Source: Acheta domesticus
Taxonomy: Eukaryota > Arthropoda > Insecta > Orthoptera > Gryllidae
Assembly: GCA_031308135.1 (NCBI GenBank)
Contig: JAHLJT010009419.1
Span: 68,686,550-68,750,549, forward strand
DNA length: 64,000 bases
Reading direction: 5' to 3'
Shown: piece by piece, positions 37,285 through 50,319 of the stretch
Numbering within the stretch: position 1 is the first letter of the stretch
Layout: each line of letters starts with the position of its first letter
Program-made: the position numbers and the translations under genes
The notes under the pieces: model-generated
What the model was told of the DNA's origin: nothing
Databases searched by the model: none
What the model saw: the letters and a program-made list of their open reading frames with translations, nothing else

Positions 37285-38180
37285 ATGTCCCAGACAAAAA
37301 AGTATCTAAAGTGACATTTGCCTGACCTAAAATAGAACCTCGCCCCCGGGGGTGCGAAGGGGGGACATGGGGATGCGGAGGGGGGGCAACTTTCAAAACT
37401 ATTAACTTGCAGTTTTTGGTGCAGATTTGTATTCTACACTAAAATACACAAGTTTTGCCTAAAACTTTTTGATTTCTAATAGATGGCTCTGTAATTTCGA
37501 AAATTATTGCATTTTTTTGCAATTCTCGAGAAATTATACTTTGGATTAAAAAATTAAGAAACACCTGTTCAATAATTTTTAAAAAAGAGTAATGACAACA
37601 GTTAAGCCCCATCACCGGGGGTGGGGGGGGTGATAACTGTCGAAAAAAAATCTCAAACAAAGACCCTCATTTGTTCATTCAAAAATTAAATTGAAAGTGT
37701 AGGTTTTATTAATTCGTGATTAGATATCGTTGACTTTTTTAAACCGTGCACCCCGATGGTGACAGGTGAAAGAACTCACCTAAAACAATCACCCCAAAGG
37801 GAACAAAAAAGTACTATGTCCACGTTTTTGTTTCTGGGTGATCCTAAAAGTAGTTTGTTGAAAACATTTAACGCTATCACGTTTGAAAAAACCTACACAT
37901 TAAATCGGATTATTTAATTAAAGAAATGGGGGTTCCCGTTTGAGACGAAAGTTACCACCCACTCTACCCCCTAGGAGTAGGAAATTGACGTTGAAATTAC
38001 ATTTCCGACAAATCAAAAGAAAAGTTTTAGACAAAACTTATGTATTTTAGTGTAGGATCCAAATCTGCCATAAAAATAGTAGTTCCAATTTCATATTTCA
38101 AATTTGCCCCCTCCCCACCCGCAGGTACGGAAGCGTGGTTCGATTTTAGGTCAGACAGATGTCCCCTTAGAGATAAGGTA
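37285..38180. mobile_element. Foldback-type element with long imperfect inverted repeats
   Basis: The left arm (about 37285-37500) and right arm (about 37975-38180) are inverted copies of each other. CTGACCTAAAAT at 37322-37333 is matched exactly by its reverse complement at 38143-38154. The block from GCAGATTTG at 37421 through TACACTAAAATACA-AAGTTTTG is matched by the reverse complement of 38020-38070. G-rich runs also sit at matching positions. The middle has no coding capacity. This is the structure of a non-autonomous foldback or long-TIR DNA transposon; no target-site duplication was identified. Confidence 0.72.
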
Positions 38181-39377
38181 ACGACGGGTAATATTGCCAT
38201 GAGTGAAACATTGCCACAACTTCAAACATTTTAAACAGCACAGTCTGCATCGTGAATTTATTTGGAATCTGAGTTTCCATAGTTAGCTACCTATCTTAGA
38301 AACATTATATACAAGTTTGTTGCATTGGGTTACAGTTGTAACGTAAAATGTCCGTAAATATGTATGGTGTATTGTGATGCAGCCAAATCTCGTAATCAAA
38401 ATTTCGTTAATTTTGGATTAATTGAGTTGAAGTGAAAGACAAAAGTAAATATATGTGCTAGGCATCCTACGTCGTGACTTAATAATTATTCATTATAAAC
38501 AAAACAAAATGTATTAATAGCATATACTACCTTCAGGTTAAAATTGCCATACTGGCCATCTTGCCTCTTCATTAATGTCCTTTTAGAAGAAATTCTTACA
38601 TTGAAACAATTGACATTTGTGAATTTATATATCATTTCTAAAGCATTTGACTTATAAATTGTAAACATTGTTTAATTACTTTCGATACAAAATTACTTTT
38701 TTGTTGTCGCCGTACTTGCACTGTAACTATACCACGTAGACAAATAAAAAATCCAATATCCAAGGTTTACAAACATACGATGAAGTTAAAATGCACTAAG
38801 CAATGGAAAAAGTAAATAGTGGTAAATTAAGTAGGAAAAGGCTACTGAATTGAATGAAATTAGCAATTTCACTTTAAATGACGTATGTTATGCCAAAATA
38901 CGATATTCTTGCTGAGCTTCCCAGACTAAATATAAATAGAAGAAAGCATTTTTCCCTATCGCATTTTACCACAATGTAAAACAGTTAATAAAACTTATTT
39001 TAGACTAAGTCCTCCAAGCAGTATTTATCCCTGTTCAGAATATTTAAACTGTCAAAAATCAAAGACTAATAATGTTCTAATGCATATTTATGTGTTTTTG
39101 TTTCCTACCCAAATTTCACACATTTAAACATTGCCTTGGAAATAAATAGAGGTGGCAATGTTTGACCCCTGCGGGATAACATTGCCACTTTGCTTGCTTT
39201 TAAAAAAGTAATGACTTTTTTAATGAAAAGCTGTGACTTCAGTAGAATTCACTTGAAGAAACATTATACTTTTGTGAAGGATTAAAGTGTCAAAATAATG
39301 ATTGTGAAGGTTGATGCAACAAAGTAGAACTCAAAAAGAAACAAAGATTTGGCAATGTTACTCCCCGTTACCTTATT
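38172..39377. mobile_element. Possible inverted-repeat element with internal ACATTGCCAC motifs
   Basis: ATAAGGTAACG-CGGGTAATATTGCCA at 38173-38199 is matched in reverse complement at about 39350-39376 (roughly 23 of 27 positions). Further copies of ACATTGCCAC lie inside: + strand at 38208-38218 and 39173-39183, - strand near 39151-39161. It directly abuts the foldback element. An open - strand frame at 39282-39680 runs across the right repeat and is unrecognised. The element borders are tentative. Confidence 0.45.
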
Positions 39378-40740
39378 CATTTTTTCTGGGATATCTTCCA
39401 TCTTAAATAGATCTCCATCCATCATTTCCATCTTAAACAGATGATCTTCTATTTTGTTGTGCATAAACCCTGAGTTGCGCCGAAAACCCTCAGGATTCTT
39501 GGGAAAATCACAAAAACGCTTATTGAAATGGAATTTTGATGAGCTTAAATGGTTGGTTAAGGAATGGCTTTTGTTGCTCCAATCAAAATAAAGGAAATAA
39601 TATTCTCTTTGTTTTCTAGAACTAGGTTGCTTTGTAGATGATATATGAAGTGTACTATTACCCTCTTTATTTAGAAACATTCAGACGAATGATTCCTTTT
39701 TTCTTGGGCTTATGTGTTTCACAATTAAGAAACGCTGATATAGAGTTTCAAATTACTAAATGCTATTTATTTGACGGGATATTTCACACATAAAATTTCC
39801 CGAGTTTTTTTCCTCGTTTGCTATTCCAATTAGGTTTATTCAAGCCAGAATTCGAATAACAAAAAGACATATGTTTCAATACATTCAAAATGTATATCAT
39901 GCGTTAAAAATATATAATTAATTTTTAAATTAACTATTCCAATAATCGATCATTCGTATCCTTTCTAATTGCTTCATCATCGAAAATTGTTTATGCTAAG
40001 AATCCTAAATTATGTTTGAAGCTCACAGTATAGTTAGGTAGCTTAATATTTTAGTTGCACTTTAGTAGCTTCATACACATTTTCAGTGAGTCAATGAAAA
40101 CTTCCACAGGATAACGTTTCTCAAGAAATTATTTGTAAATATTTCTTATTTTTCTTAAATGTTCTTGCGACAAAAATGTATTACGGAGAAGACCATTTCT
40201 CTCCTTTTTTAAAGAAATTATTTGTGATTTGTTAAATTTAAGGCTGATCGTTTGTTGTGATTTGTAATCGTTTGTTGCAATTTTGAGATGAATTCCTTCA
40301 AGCACTATTTTTTTGTCATTCAATTCGTTTGATATTTTATTCCTTTCTCCGCGACTCTGTTTCCAAATGTATTTGTTTTGAACACAGACATACCGAATCC
40401 CAATTCAATCCCCGACCTTGTGGGAAAAACTTGGGAAAGGCCAGAGAAAGTTCAGACCGAAAATTAATTTCCTCGTAGTTGTGAAGTTTTTATAAACTCT
40501 AATATCTATAAGCATAATCTCCCACTGTTAAAATAAGCGGAACATTCAGTTGTGTGAGGCTTTAACTCGTAATTTACTTTAACTGTACCTGTTAATGTTG
40601 ATCGTTGATGGATTGTATTTTATTATGGAAGAAACGTGTACAACACTAATAAATGGTTTATGAGTTGTTTCTAAAAATATTCCTATGAATGTGAAGAAGA
40701 GCATTTTTTTCAATCACACCACTTTAGGATATTCAAAGTA
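39378..40740. other. AT-rich non-coding stretch
   Basis: No gene or clear repeat was recognised, apart from the end of the 39282-39680 frame. Confidence 0.4.
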
Positions 40741-42132
40741 GGGGAGGCCGGGACTAAACGAGGTCTTTTGAATTCCAAATTTTTCAAAGAAAATATATTT
40801 TGTACACCCACCTCCCAAGTTGGATTGCACGAAACATATTTCACAATATTCACTTTTACAACCGGTCAAGAAATTTCGCGAAGTTTGTATGGTTTAGGTT
40901 TGCGTCAAGAAAACCTAAACCATACCAGCAAGCATGCAATTCCAACACAATACCATATAATACTAAAAGATACCAAACACAAATATTAAATGAAACAAAG
41001 AATTAGTAATGCTGTGAGCTGAAACGTGTGTTTAACATACCGCGACTTTATCTCCAGTGGGACAACTTTACTCCCAAATATTGTTTCACTTTGCGAGCTT
41101 TTTTTTGACGGTACGAGAGTTGATTTATTAGGAAGTAAATCGCAAACTATGTCAATTTAATCCAGAGGAGCGAGTTTAATAAAGTAGTGTAAGCTCGTTC
41201 ACACTTTTTCCTGCTTGGAGTATTATCAACCCTTCTCAAAAATTACCATTTTACGACCTTAATTTATTCTACTATTGTTGAAATAACTCGTATCAATCTT
41301 GAGAAGATTGTGGTTTTCACACGCGTAAATATTTATTTACTTCACCCCAATATTTTTAATGAAACTAATATTCTTTATATTTTAATTATGCTAATATTTT
41401 AATTTTTGAGGTAGTTTGTTTTTGCTGCTCACTCTCACAAACACATTGTCTTTATTAAATAGTATAAATTGATGCAAGAAGTAAACAGTGTCAGTGATGT
41501 AGTCATTCAATAATGTTTCGACAGCCTGTAATGAATTTACATGGATGTATTTACATACAGTTCTGGGTATAACATAGTGACTACTCAACTTCAGGGACCA
41601 ATTAGCCCCTTCCACTTAGGCTTTAGGGAATAAGGAATAAAGTAAATATTTTTTTTTCGAAGTCACTAAGGATGTTTTGTTGAAAGCAAATTGTTGATTC
41701 CTTTTTGAGAAAGTGAAATCAAGGTGACCATGTCCCAAATTAATTTGAATACGTTTGTGGTAGAGGCAAATAATTATTAATGTCAAACAATACCCATATT
41801 TCATCTTTGAAAGAAAAAATATTTGATGAACTCGGGAGTAGAGTAGAAATAAAATTTACTCCATGCATGTGTGGTAAATTATTAACAATGGCTCTTTGAA
41901 ACATTATTGTTGGTCGTGAGTGAGTCCATTGACTTGATCCATGATCTATTTGATTTTTCTGTCGCGAGATGAAAGCACAATGTAAACAGTAAACAAAAAT
42001 CAAGATGAAATTGGCCCTAATTTTTAGATATTTTTATAACTACTCAAAGGGATTACACCAAAATTTAAGAAGTCTCTCATATACACTTTTGCTAAAAATA
42101 TTATTCCAAATAATAGTTTTGCCCCGATCTTC
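40741..42132. mobile_element. Possible decayed inverted-repeat DNA transposon
   Basis: The left end GGGGAGGCCGGGACTAAACG at 40741 resembles the reverse complement of 42115-42132 (GGAAGATCGGGGCAAAAC), allowing small gaps. The interior is AT-rich with no transposase recognised. This is a weak call resting on one short imperfect pair. Confidence 0.3.
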
Positions 42133-42379
42133 CAAAGAAACACCAATGTTATAACTCAAAATTAATACAATAACACAGCCCTCCCTGATAAGGAGCCTCA
42201 TAATTAATCTGAATCAGGTTTTAGAAAATATTGATTTCACTGATTATATTAGAGTCCTTGTTGAAAATTCTTTTTAAGACACGACTTACAAAATATACAC
42301 TTACAAATATAGTTATAAATTTTATCCTACAATATAAGTTTAGTCATTATCAAAAATATGTTTAAAGAAAAGACATAGC

Positions 42380-45344
42380 CAGTGGCGAAGCGTCAGAGGT
42401 AGGCAGAGTAAGCTGAGCTATCCCTAAGAATCTTGAAGAAGGCAGGAAATATACCTTCACTAAAAAACGAAAATTGTCAATTTATACTTTTTTTTAGCCA
42501 ATTTACACCGAACGGATGCGCACCAAGTTAATGTTTCAGTTCTTATGCGCTTTCATTGCGAAGTGTCTTTGTCGCCGCCCGGTGTATCGGGCAGGGTGGG
42601 GAGTGAGGCTCAGGCCGCACAGAGGGCTAAATGGCCAATCTAGGCGGAACTGGACCCCCCTCCCTAACATTTTAATATCGACTTTTTGTGTTAGTGAATT
42701 TGATCATCGATGTTAGTAGAATGATATTTGAGAGTTGGTTTATTTTTTCGGCTCACGTTTGCTATGCTGGGGAAGTGGATTACTTATCATATCTTGAAGG
42801 AAGCGCTGCGTGAGGCAGGCGCTCTGCAGCCACTCGAAGAATCAAACGCGCTCAGATCTCAATGAAAGACGAATGCGAAACTCTGCTATATGGAATATGT
42901 TCAGTGAAGTATGTACTTTTCAACAGTAGTAATATAATTTCAATTCTTTGTTTCTCTCTTCGTAAATAAGCTGTAAAGTAGGCGTTGCGCGAGACCTAAT
43001 TTTTTCATTTTCCCGACTTTCAAGTAGATTTTCAACAATGTAAATTAACTTGCATTACAGTAAAATATATGTCACTAAATAGCATCGTGTCTTTACTTTA
43101 TGATGCACTAAGTTTCACGTTCAGATACGTCCAGATGAGGATATTATGTTTTATTTCATACGATGGCGCGCATCCAGTAGTCACCTACCGTAATCTGTTT
43201 CCCGTTTCGCGCGAGAGAGGGGACATGAAAGCAGAGCTAATGTCTGTTGTAAATAATAGATTAGGTTTTCAAGAGCGCAAAACAACAATGTAGAAATGCC
43301 TTAAAGATGCTGTAAGAGTATTTTATAACATTTTTTAAGTAGGTGGAAAAAATGCGACCACGTCGAGCATCATTTCATTAAAAAGTATTCTGGGTGGCTA
43401 GATGCTGTAATTCATTTTCCGGAAGTGATATACAGGGCAATAACGACTAAAATGATTGAAGCTACGCAATCTACTAGTTCAGGTGCAAGCCGGCCGAGGT
43501 AAAGTTTTAATGAGTGTACTGGGGAGGGTAAAGAAACAGCATTGAAACATTACTTACGTCGCACTCGAAGGAAGAAATTGTGTACGCAGCGAGGCAATCA
43601 CTGCATACATCGGGTAAAAGAGATGTGGCCAACATATTCCAGGAGATGACTACAACTGGTCGCATTATCAGAGGACTGACTCTTATCAATTGTTGGATTC
43701 TTGTTGGCCAATTGTAATGTTGTAATGTCAAATTGTCAGTGGAAATGGTGTGAATCAACCAAAGCAATGAAAGATATAAGAACATTAAATTTAAGTAGCA
43801 ATGAAATTGTTTAAGGGGTCAACATGGGTAGTGTGTAAAAGGCAAGTATAGACAAATAGTGGGTTAGAAAAGGGTTAATCTGCAATAAAACTTTATGATT
43901 GGTGTCTTTTATGTGAAACATAAACGTCATAAACTGAAGAAGGAGAAGAAGTAGAAAAAATATTTCTTATCAATTGTGAAAAATTAAATACATCCTTTAG
44001 AAATTGTGCAATATAAAATAAAATATTAATAAATTCATTTATGTTTTGATTTAGTTATTGAGAATAAAATATATTTGCGTTCGGAGAAGTCATAATATTT
44101 TAAAAAAATTTTCGAACACAATTCATTAATAATAATAATTTGTATTAATTAGTAATTATAATCATTAATGAGTAAAACAGAAGTATAATGTGTATTAATT
44201 TCACAACCTTAACAACCGTTTACATTCCCTAGAATCACTTAAAACAAAAGATTTAAGGCTAGTTCCGTCTAGAATCGCCATTTAGCCCACTGTGGGCCGT
44301 TCCGCTTACCACTGGAAGAGAGTTTGTGGGCCAGGGACGGGGTGCGGGGAAGTGAGCGCGCATGCGCATTGAGAAGCTGGCCCGGTTATTCGGCCAGAAG
44401 GGGTAGGCCGGCCTTACAACTGGCTAAGTAATTTAAACTCCTGCCGGCAGGCGCTCTCTTCACCATAAGCGTGCGTGGAACTTCCGGAAATGTCCACTAG
44501 AGGTCATTGAGCAACATCAAATATCACTACTAATAAAAGTAAAACATGTATTCCAAATTTCAATATTATACTTCCTCAGTCGCTAATTCATTAAGTACAA
44601 TATTGAGAATGTTCACTTTTTTTCTCCCACATCATTTAGCATTGGGTTAACTTATAATAAAACAAGATCATTTAAAAAACGTTGATTTTAAGCATTTATG
44701 GGTTGGTATCGCGGCGTGTGATTCCCCCAGTAGTATTGTGTTCTGGAAAGATCAAACAGGATCTGATCAGTGTAATTTCATTTCGTAAGTTGACTTGAAC
44801 AGCGTTTTCGTGTGTATGTTACCAGTGAAATGTCGTTGACCTGCAACTGCATGTCGCTGTGTCTCATTGCCAATGAGCACTCTGAAATAATTAAAACTCA
44901 TTAACGTAATTCTAAGTCAAATAACAGACTCTTCAACTTGGGTACTATTTTAATCGAAAAGAAGATTTCGTGTAAGTGTTCGCAAGATGCTATGTTCAAA
45001 GAAAGAGTTGAATTTTTTCTGAAGAAAACCAAACATTTGGAATTAATTTACAAAACAATGTATTAACAAGGAGTATACATCAATTATAAATGAGCATAAC
45101 CATTTACAATTTTTTTCAATTCTGCAGTAGGCTTATTTTTGATCTGAGTATTGTTGCATGATTGAAATAATAATAATGATAATAATAATTACTATTATTA
45201 TTATTATTATTATTATTAAATTTGTAGTCTTTTGATCTATATCTTCGAAATATTCGATATTCCACAAATTAAGTACAAATACGTGTTTTTACAATATGTT
45301 CGTGACTCAGCTTATCCAAAAATTAACCTCACGCTTCGCCACTG
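42380..45344. mobile_element. Decayed hAT-like DNA transposon
   Basis: The ends are inverted repeats: CAGTGGCGAAGCGT-AGAGGT at 42380 and its reverse complement (ACCTCACGCTTCGCCACTG) ending at 45344. Terminal CAGTGGCG is typical of hAT elements. The flanking octamers GACATAGC (42372-42379) and GTTATAGC (45345-45352) agree at six of eight positions, consistent with an aged 8-bp target-site duplication, the length hAT transposases make. A second inverted pair lies inside, at 42618-42653 and 44257-44295. No intact transposase frame is visible in the 2965 bp, so it is either non-autonomous or long dead. Confidence 0.72.
45165..45219. repeat. AAT/ATT microsatellite with self-complementary halves
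   Basis: A run of AAT units (45165-45189) is followed at once by ATT units (45193-45219), so the two halves can pair as a hairpin. It lies inside the hAT-like element. Confidence 0.9.
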
Positions 45345-45352
45345 GTTATAGC

Positions 45353-45940
45353 AATGGTTTGCAGTAGAACAAAATTAAAATTTTCACCTTTTTGTTTTTT
45401 TATATTTTGAATAAGTATATTGAATATTATTTTGAATAAGCATCAACAGTGGAAGTAGATGTACTTTATCGTAATTTAGCTCAGTGTCCCATGTCTTACA
45501 CCTATTTCCATTTAGCATTAGGAGTAAAAATTTAAGTTTGTAAATGGTAGATGAATTCCTGAGGATACTGATACTTTTGAATATTTTTAAAGAGAGTGAA
45601 GTGAAAACGGTAAAAATGCAAATATCCTTACTTCATAAGCATATTGCACAATAAAACCATGATTGCATAGCCATCATGGTGGCGCTGGGGCTCTGTGATA
45701 ACACGTCGGCTGCTTCATGCCAACTACAGTAACCAATATTTTTTTCATTATATATTGTACGCACTATTGCACATATCGTGGGGTGGGATATTACATAAAG
45801 ACGTGCCTTTAAACCTGATGTACTTCTGAATATATTTAGTAGGTTCAATGATATCTCTAGCTTGAAACCAATATCTTCATACTGAATGTCAAAGAAAAAT
45901 ATTGAGACTATCTTTTCTCAAAGTAATTGGTTTTTCACTT
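45353..45940. other. AT-rich non-coding stretch
   Basis: Nothing recognised. Confidence 0.4.
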
Positions 45941-46113
45941 ACTCCATTTTGGCATGGATCAGGCGATGTGCCCTCGAGTCTGGTTACTCCAAAGTTGATG
46001 GTGCGAATCCCACGTGAGGAACTGATGTTTTCAGTTTTGTTGTCGCATGACTGTGCGTTCCCAGTAAACCATGTCTCTCTCCTGGACCCTAATTATTCCA
46101 CAAGCAGGGTTTC

Positions 46114-46360
46114 GCTCTGAGCCGCGGTCTGCAGCTCTGACCGGGAGGTCCTAGAGTTCGAGCCCGACGGTGGCGGATTTTTACAATATCTCTACCTGCA
46201 CCAATAGCTAGGTCGATTTCAGCCGCTGCCCGGAGGAGAATTCTAGCTGCGACTGCTCTGATCGATGGCTTTCCGTGGTTTCTCCGATCAAAACCAGACA
46301 AATGCCGGAGCAATACGGGCCTCGAATCGTGCACAATCTTTCCTTCCTCTTCCGTGTCTT
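46114..46360 (+). mobile_element. tRNA-derived SINE with insect-type body
   Basis: The + strand head runs GAGCCGCGGTCTGCAGCTCTGA to GAGTTCGAGCCCG, the latter a perfect B-box. The body contains GGCTTTCCGTGGTTTCTCCGA and CAAATGCCGG. The CGTGGTTT...AAATGCCGG combination is a body motif I associate with insect SINEs. A second weaker tRNA-like stretch with a B-box-like GGTGCGAATCCC lies just upstream at about 45953-46025. Downstream, 46440-46740 is GC-rich with a run of G at 46491-46501 and may be part of the same or another repeat. Confidence 0.65.
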
Positions 46361-47387
46361 ATTCACTCCCTTTACTTTTACACATACATGTTACTGCTTT
46401 CACACACACACATTCTCTACACTACTGCACACGGCAAGGGATCTGTCGGGAGCTTAGAACTTGTCCCGGCTGAGGCGGTGCCCCGCTGCGGGGGGGGGGG
46501 GAATCCCCCGCAAGCCGGCATGTTGGTCGGCGCCGAATCTCACCATCCAGCGGGGGATGGACACTGCCATCTCCAACGATAAAACATTCTCTACACTAAC
46601 GGGACTAATGGCCATAGCAGTTGAGCTCGAAAATGACAATCAACCGAATCCATCAGTGAGAATGGTAGATGGTAAATTGAGGGCGTCGCTACGGGGTAAT
46701 GGTTCAGCGTCATGTAATTGCAATCTAGCTCCTTGCCGCTAGTACTAGTGCAAGCAACGAAGGGTATAAGAGCTGAGGCGCATCTAGGTATTCAGGCGCC
46801 CAAGGGAAGCATAGAAATTGAGCCCCAGACAGGATATTTTCAATTAGGATAGTTGTTATTTGTTTTAGCGGGCATAATATAAACAGCATCCCTTATGAAT
46901 GGCGCCCATGGTACGTGCCATGTCTGCCATACCGTAGATACGCCTCTGTATAAGAGCTACATTGGTTACCCACGTTTGTACTGAGGATGGTTTGAATTGA
47001 ATAAATGGGCTCATGAATCACATGGGGAGGGGGTGATAATTGGGGAGGAGATAAGAAATTTAAGTGTTTTCACTAGGAGGTATGTCTCATATTAGGAAGG
47101 GTCGCCATGATCGAAAACAGGGAATATAAATATACGTACGCAACCACTGGCGCGAACAATAAAAAATACCAACACCCACATTAAGAATGATGAACAAAAT
47201 AGTAAAGTTTTCTGAGAAAAAAAATGCACACTTTGTGAAAGATCGCAAACAAAACAATTTTCATGCCAAAGTCCTAAGGAAATCACTTTCAGAAAGAATG
47301 AATCCTGACGCATACTGGAAGCTGGAAAATGTTTTGTCGCAAAAATTGTTAATACTCCTTCGCAATAGTACATTATGAAACAATGAC
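46361..47387. other. Unassigned stretch downstream of the SINE
   Basis: A GC-rich part at 46440-46600 carries a G11 run, followed by AT-rich sequence. CATTCTCTACACTA occurs twice (near 46409 and 46585), suggesting an internal duplication. The open frames are not recognisable. Confidence 0.3.
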
Positions 47388-47393
47388 GTAATG

Positions 47394-47472
47394 ATGGGTA
47401 ATAGCACACGCGAGTGTGATTTTACGATACGAGCTAGTATCGTTAGTTTTACACGAGTGTATTAATACCCAT
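47394..47472. repeat. Imperfect inverted repeat (hairpin)
   Basis: The left arm from ATGGGTA at 47394, through a CACGCGAGTGT block, to ACGATAC is mirrored by GTATCGT, ACACGAGTGTA and TACCCAT ending at 47472, around a short loop (GAGCTA). The pairing is imperfect. It could be the core of a small MITE. Confidence 0.65.
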
Positions 47473-47476
47473 TACA

Positions 47477-49939
47477 TCGAGTTTCATACGGTATTTTATG
47501 ACTTATACCTTAAACTTTTTTCATTCAATAGTTTTTTCATAGCAGTTGATATGTAGGATTCAGCCAACTACCTAGCGGACAGCTCCCTAACCCTACCCTC
47601 GCATGCTGCCGCAGGTGGCTGTGATTATCTGTCCACCTGCAAAGAAGTACTGCGATTCTCAAATAGGATCAAAGTGAAATTATGATCCAATTTATTTTAA
47701 ATAATATTCTACGAAAAAATACTAGTAATAAAAGAAATTAAAACTGACAATCATGTTATAATATCGAATGCAATTTTAATGTACCAGTCAAACGAAGCAT
47801 TTACTAGGACGATTCTCAATGATTAATTAAGTGTTAATACATAGTTTGTAAACTTCTCTGTGATTGCTCACGAATCTGTATCGTAATGAGTATTATTATA
47901 CAACTGGTTGCAGGCATCTAATGACAGTATTATGAAATGGGAGTAGAAAAATACAATTTAGTAGCTTTGCGTGGCGCCTCCGGCGTTATGAAGTTAAGAT
48001 ATTTATTTGTTCTGTGCAAGATCGTAATAAAAAGATATTTTAAACATAATACTATTATGTCACTCGTCTACCCTCGGGTACAAAAAGTCACACGAATAAG
48101 TAACGACAGAAATCATTTAAATATAAGTTTTATGCAGAGTTTGATTTATAAAATTGTTGGCCCTGGAACGCATCCCAAATTAATTATTAGTTTATTAGAA
48201 ATAGTTACATATTTATAATATAATATAATAATTATTTCCAAGGTACCAGAATCCCGTTCCGTTGCGTTCCGCCAGAGATCAAGCCCTGGTTTTGTTTCAT
48301 TACAAAATTAGATTTAATTATCATGAATTTGATTAATTAACTCGCAACAATTCAAGTTATTCCGAAAAGGTATTTTAGTAATTCACTGAGTTTCACTACT
48401 GCATGTTCTTTGGAACCTAACAAAGCACGATTTTTTAGAATTTTTCCAAAATAATATATTTCCATTTTATTCTTGAACAAAATAGCACCAAATGATTCCT
48501 TTTGTCGAGAGAAATCGCATGGCCTATTGATCCACTCTGTACGTAACTTAAGACCCCCAAACAATCATGATTTTTCTGGAATTCTCTTAGAATGTTCTGG
48601 AAGGATTCTGGAAAAAATTGTCAGACTTCCATAGGCCGAGATGCGTCGAATGACACCTCTCTTATCCCGAATTGAGGTCCAGATCAGATCTAACTGATAA
48701 ATGTAATTGACAAACATAAGGACACACGCAGGTTACCCGATTACTAAAGGCATTTACTGTACAATTACACAAAGCCCTCAACCGCAATGTTGTAACTTAG
48801 CAGTCAAGTCAAAAGTACTTCAGTACCATTTAGTCATTCAGCAGCTACATGTACGACATGAAAACCATTCGTCACACAGCTATAACATTATTCAAGTAGT
48901 TGTTTTTTTTCTAGATTGGTTGTAGGTTCAATACAAATAATAAAGAGGTTGGTGGGGTTATTGTAAGGCGACAACCGACCCCAATAATATCACAAAATTG
49001 TATTTTAAGTTGCAGTAAACGAGCATGAAGACGTGAGAGATGGTCGGGGAGCAATGCAATATTAGTTGCGAGTATATATGAAATGAAAATGAAGATGAAG
49101 TTATAAAAGCATAAAATAAAGTAATAAAACACATTTTACTTATGATGTCCCTGTAAGTTGGATGTAAAATAAATATACACTTTCCCCTCTAGAACTGTAA
49201 TTTTTTTAAATATTGTTACGGAAGAAATAAATTATTGAACTTTAAAAATCTAAATTGGACCCTATTACAATTTATTTTTGAACTTGCGCTTTTCTTTGTA
49301 TTGAAAAGTATCTAGAAAACTCAAAACACAATTACTACTTTCTTTAAACAAAACATCTAGGTATTTATCTGTCAATGTGGAAAACTTCACGATCGTACTA
49401 GGGAGAGAGGCTTCCGACCAATCCTTCGTTACGCAATTGCTACATTACAGTTCCCCTCATGGTCATATAACTCTCGCCTAAAATGTTTATATTCAGGTAA
49501 ATATTAATTATAATGTACGATATTCACTTCGAATTTCTGTCGAAGACTTTTCCTAACGTTCCTGCAACTACGGTAAGTACTAGGTGCATTCTTCGCAAGC
49601 ACTTCCTTCACCAGGGCGCAGATCACAACTTCCTCGAACGACACGAGCCATCGAATCGCGATCATCGACTTCCGATAATGTTTCGAGTGGCGTTTGCCGA
49701 TGCTGCCGCAGCGACGCTTCAGGAACTTCACACGAAGATGCACCGCACGTTGTGGTTGACGACCAAGTAGAGACCGTTAAAGAACAAGTGCAGCAACTTG
49801 GCCGCTTTTATCGTCCTACCTTGTATTAAATTAATTTGTGTATGGTTTGACTCTGCACGGTTTGCCAATAAGTCGCAATAGTCAGATAGTACCCATATTT
49901 ATAATTCATGCTTCATTGGTTGGTTTACTTAAAGCAAGG
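47477..49939. other. AT-rich stretch with one unassigned mid-GC patch
   Basis: At 49504-49830 the composition is balanced and several overlapping frames exist on both strands (for example 49513-49770 +). I could not place any of them in a known family. The rest is AT-rich and non-coding. Confidence 0.35.
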
Positions 49940-49949
49940 AATTTTCTAT

Positions 49950-49963
49950 TATTGTTGTTGTTC

Positions 49964-50006
<43 letters not shown>

Positions 50007-50319
50007 CATTATCATCATTATTTTGTCTTTCCCGTTACTACGGGGTCGGCGCTACTGGGTGAAAGCTCATTTTTATAATTAATAATGTTAATTAATTAAT
50101 TAATAATTTTCGCACACTCCATTTTTATACAGATTTGGCCAATGTTTTACGGCCAGATGCCCTTCCTGACGCCAACCATGAGGAACATACAAGAACATTA
50201 CATGTAGACAACACACATATACAACCATCCCCGAGACGGGATTCGAAATCACGATCCTTCGATCGAAGATCACTACGGCACTACTGCTTCAGCAATCTCG
50301 GCCACCAAAGCGGCCAAAA
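49950..50319 (-). mobile_element. Full-length tRNA(Leu/Ser-type)-derived SINE with 10-bp target-site duplication
   Basis: On the - strand it starts with a tRNA-like head (TGGCCGAGATTGCTGAAGC as A-box, GATTTCGAATCCCG as B-box). It then has a body with GTTGGCGTCAGGAAGGGC and a long (AAT)n tail, seen as ATT repeats at about 49964-50010 on the + strand. Identical AATTTTCTAT at 49940-49949 and 50320-50329 flanks it. It shares the head type with the copies at 5341, 9293 and 26990 but has a longer body and a trinucleotide tail, so it is a different subfamily. Confidence 0.9.
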
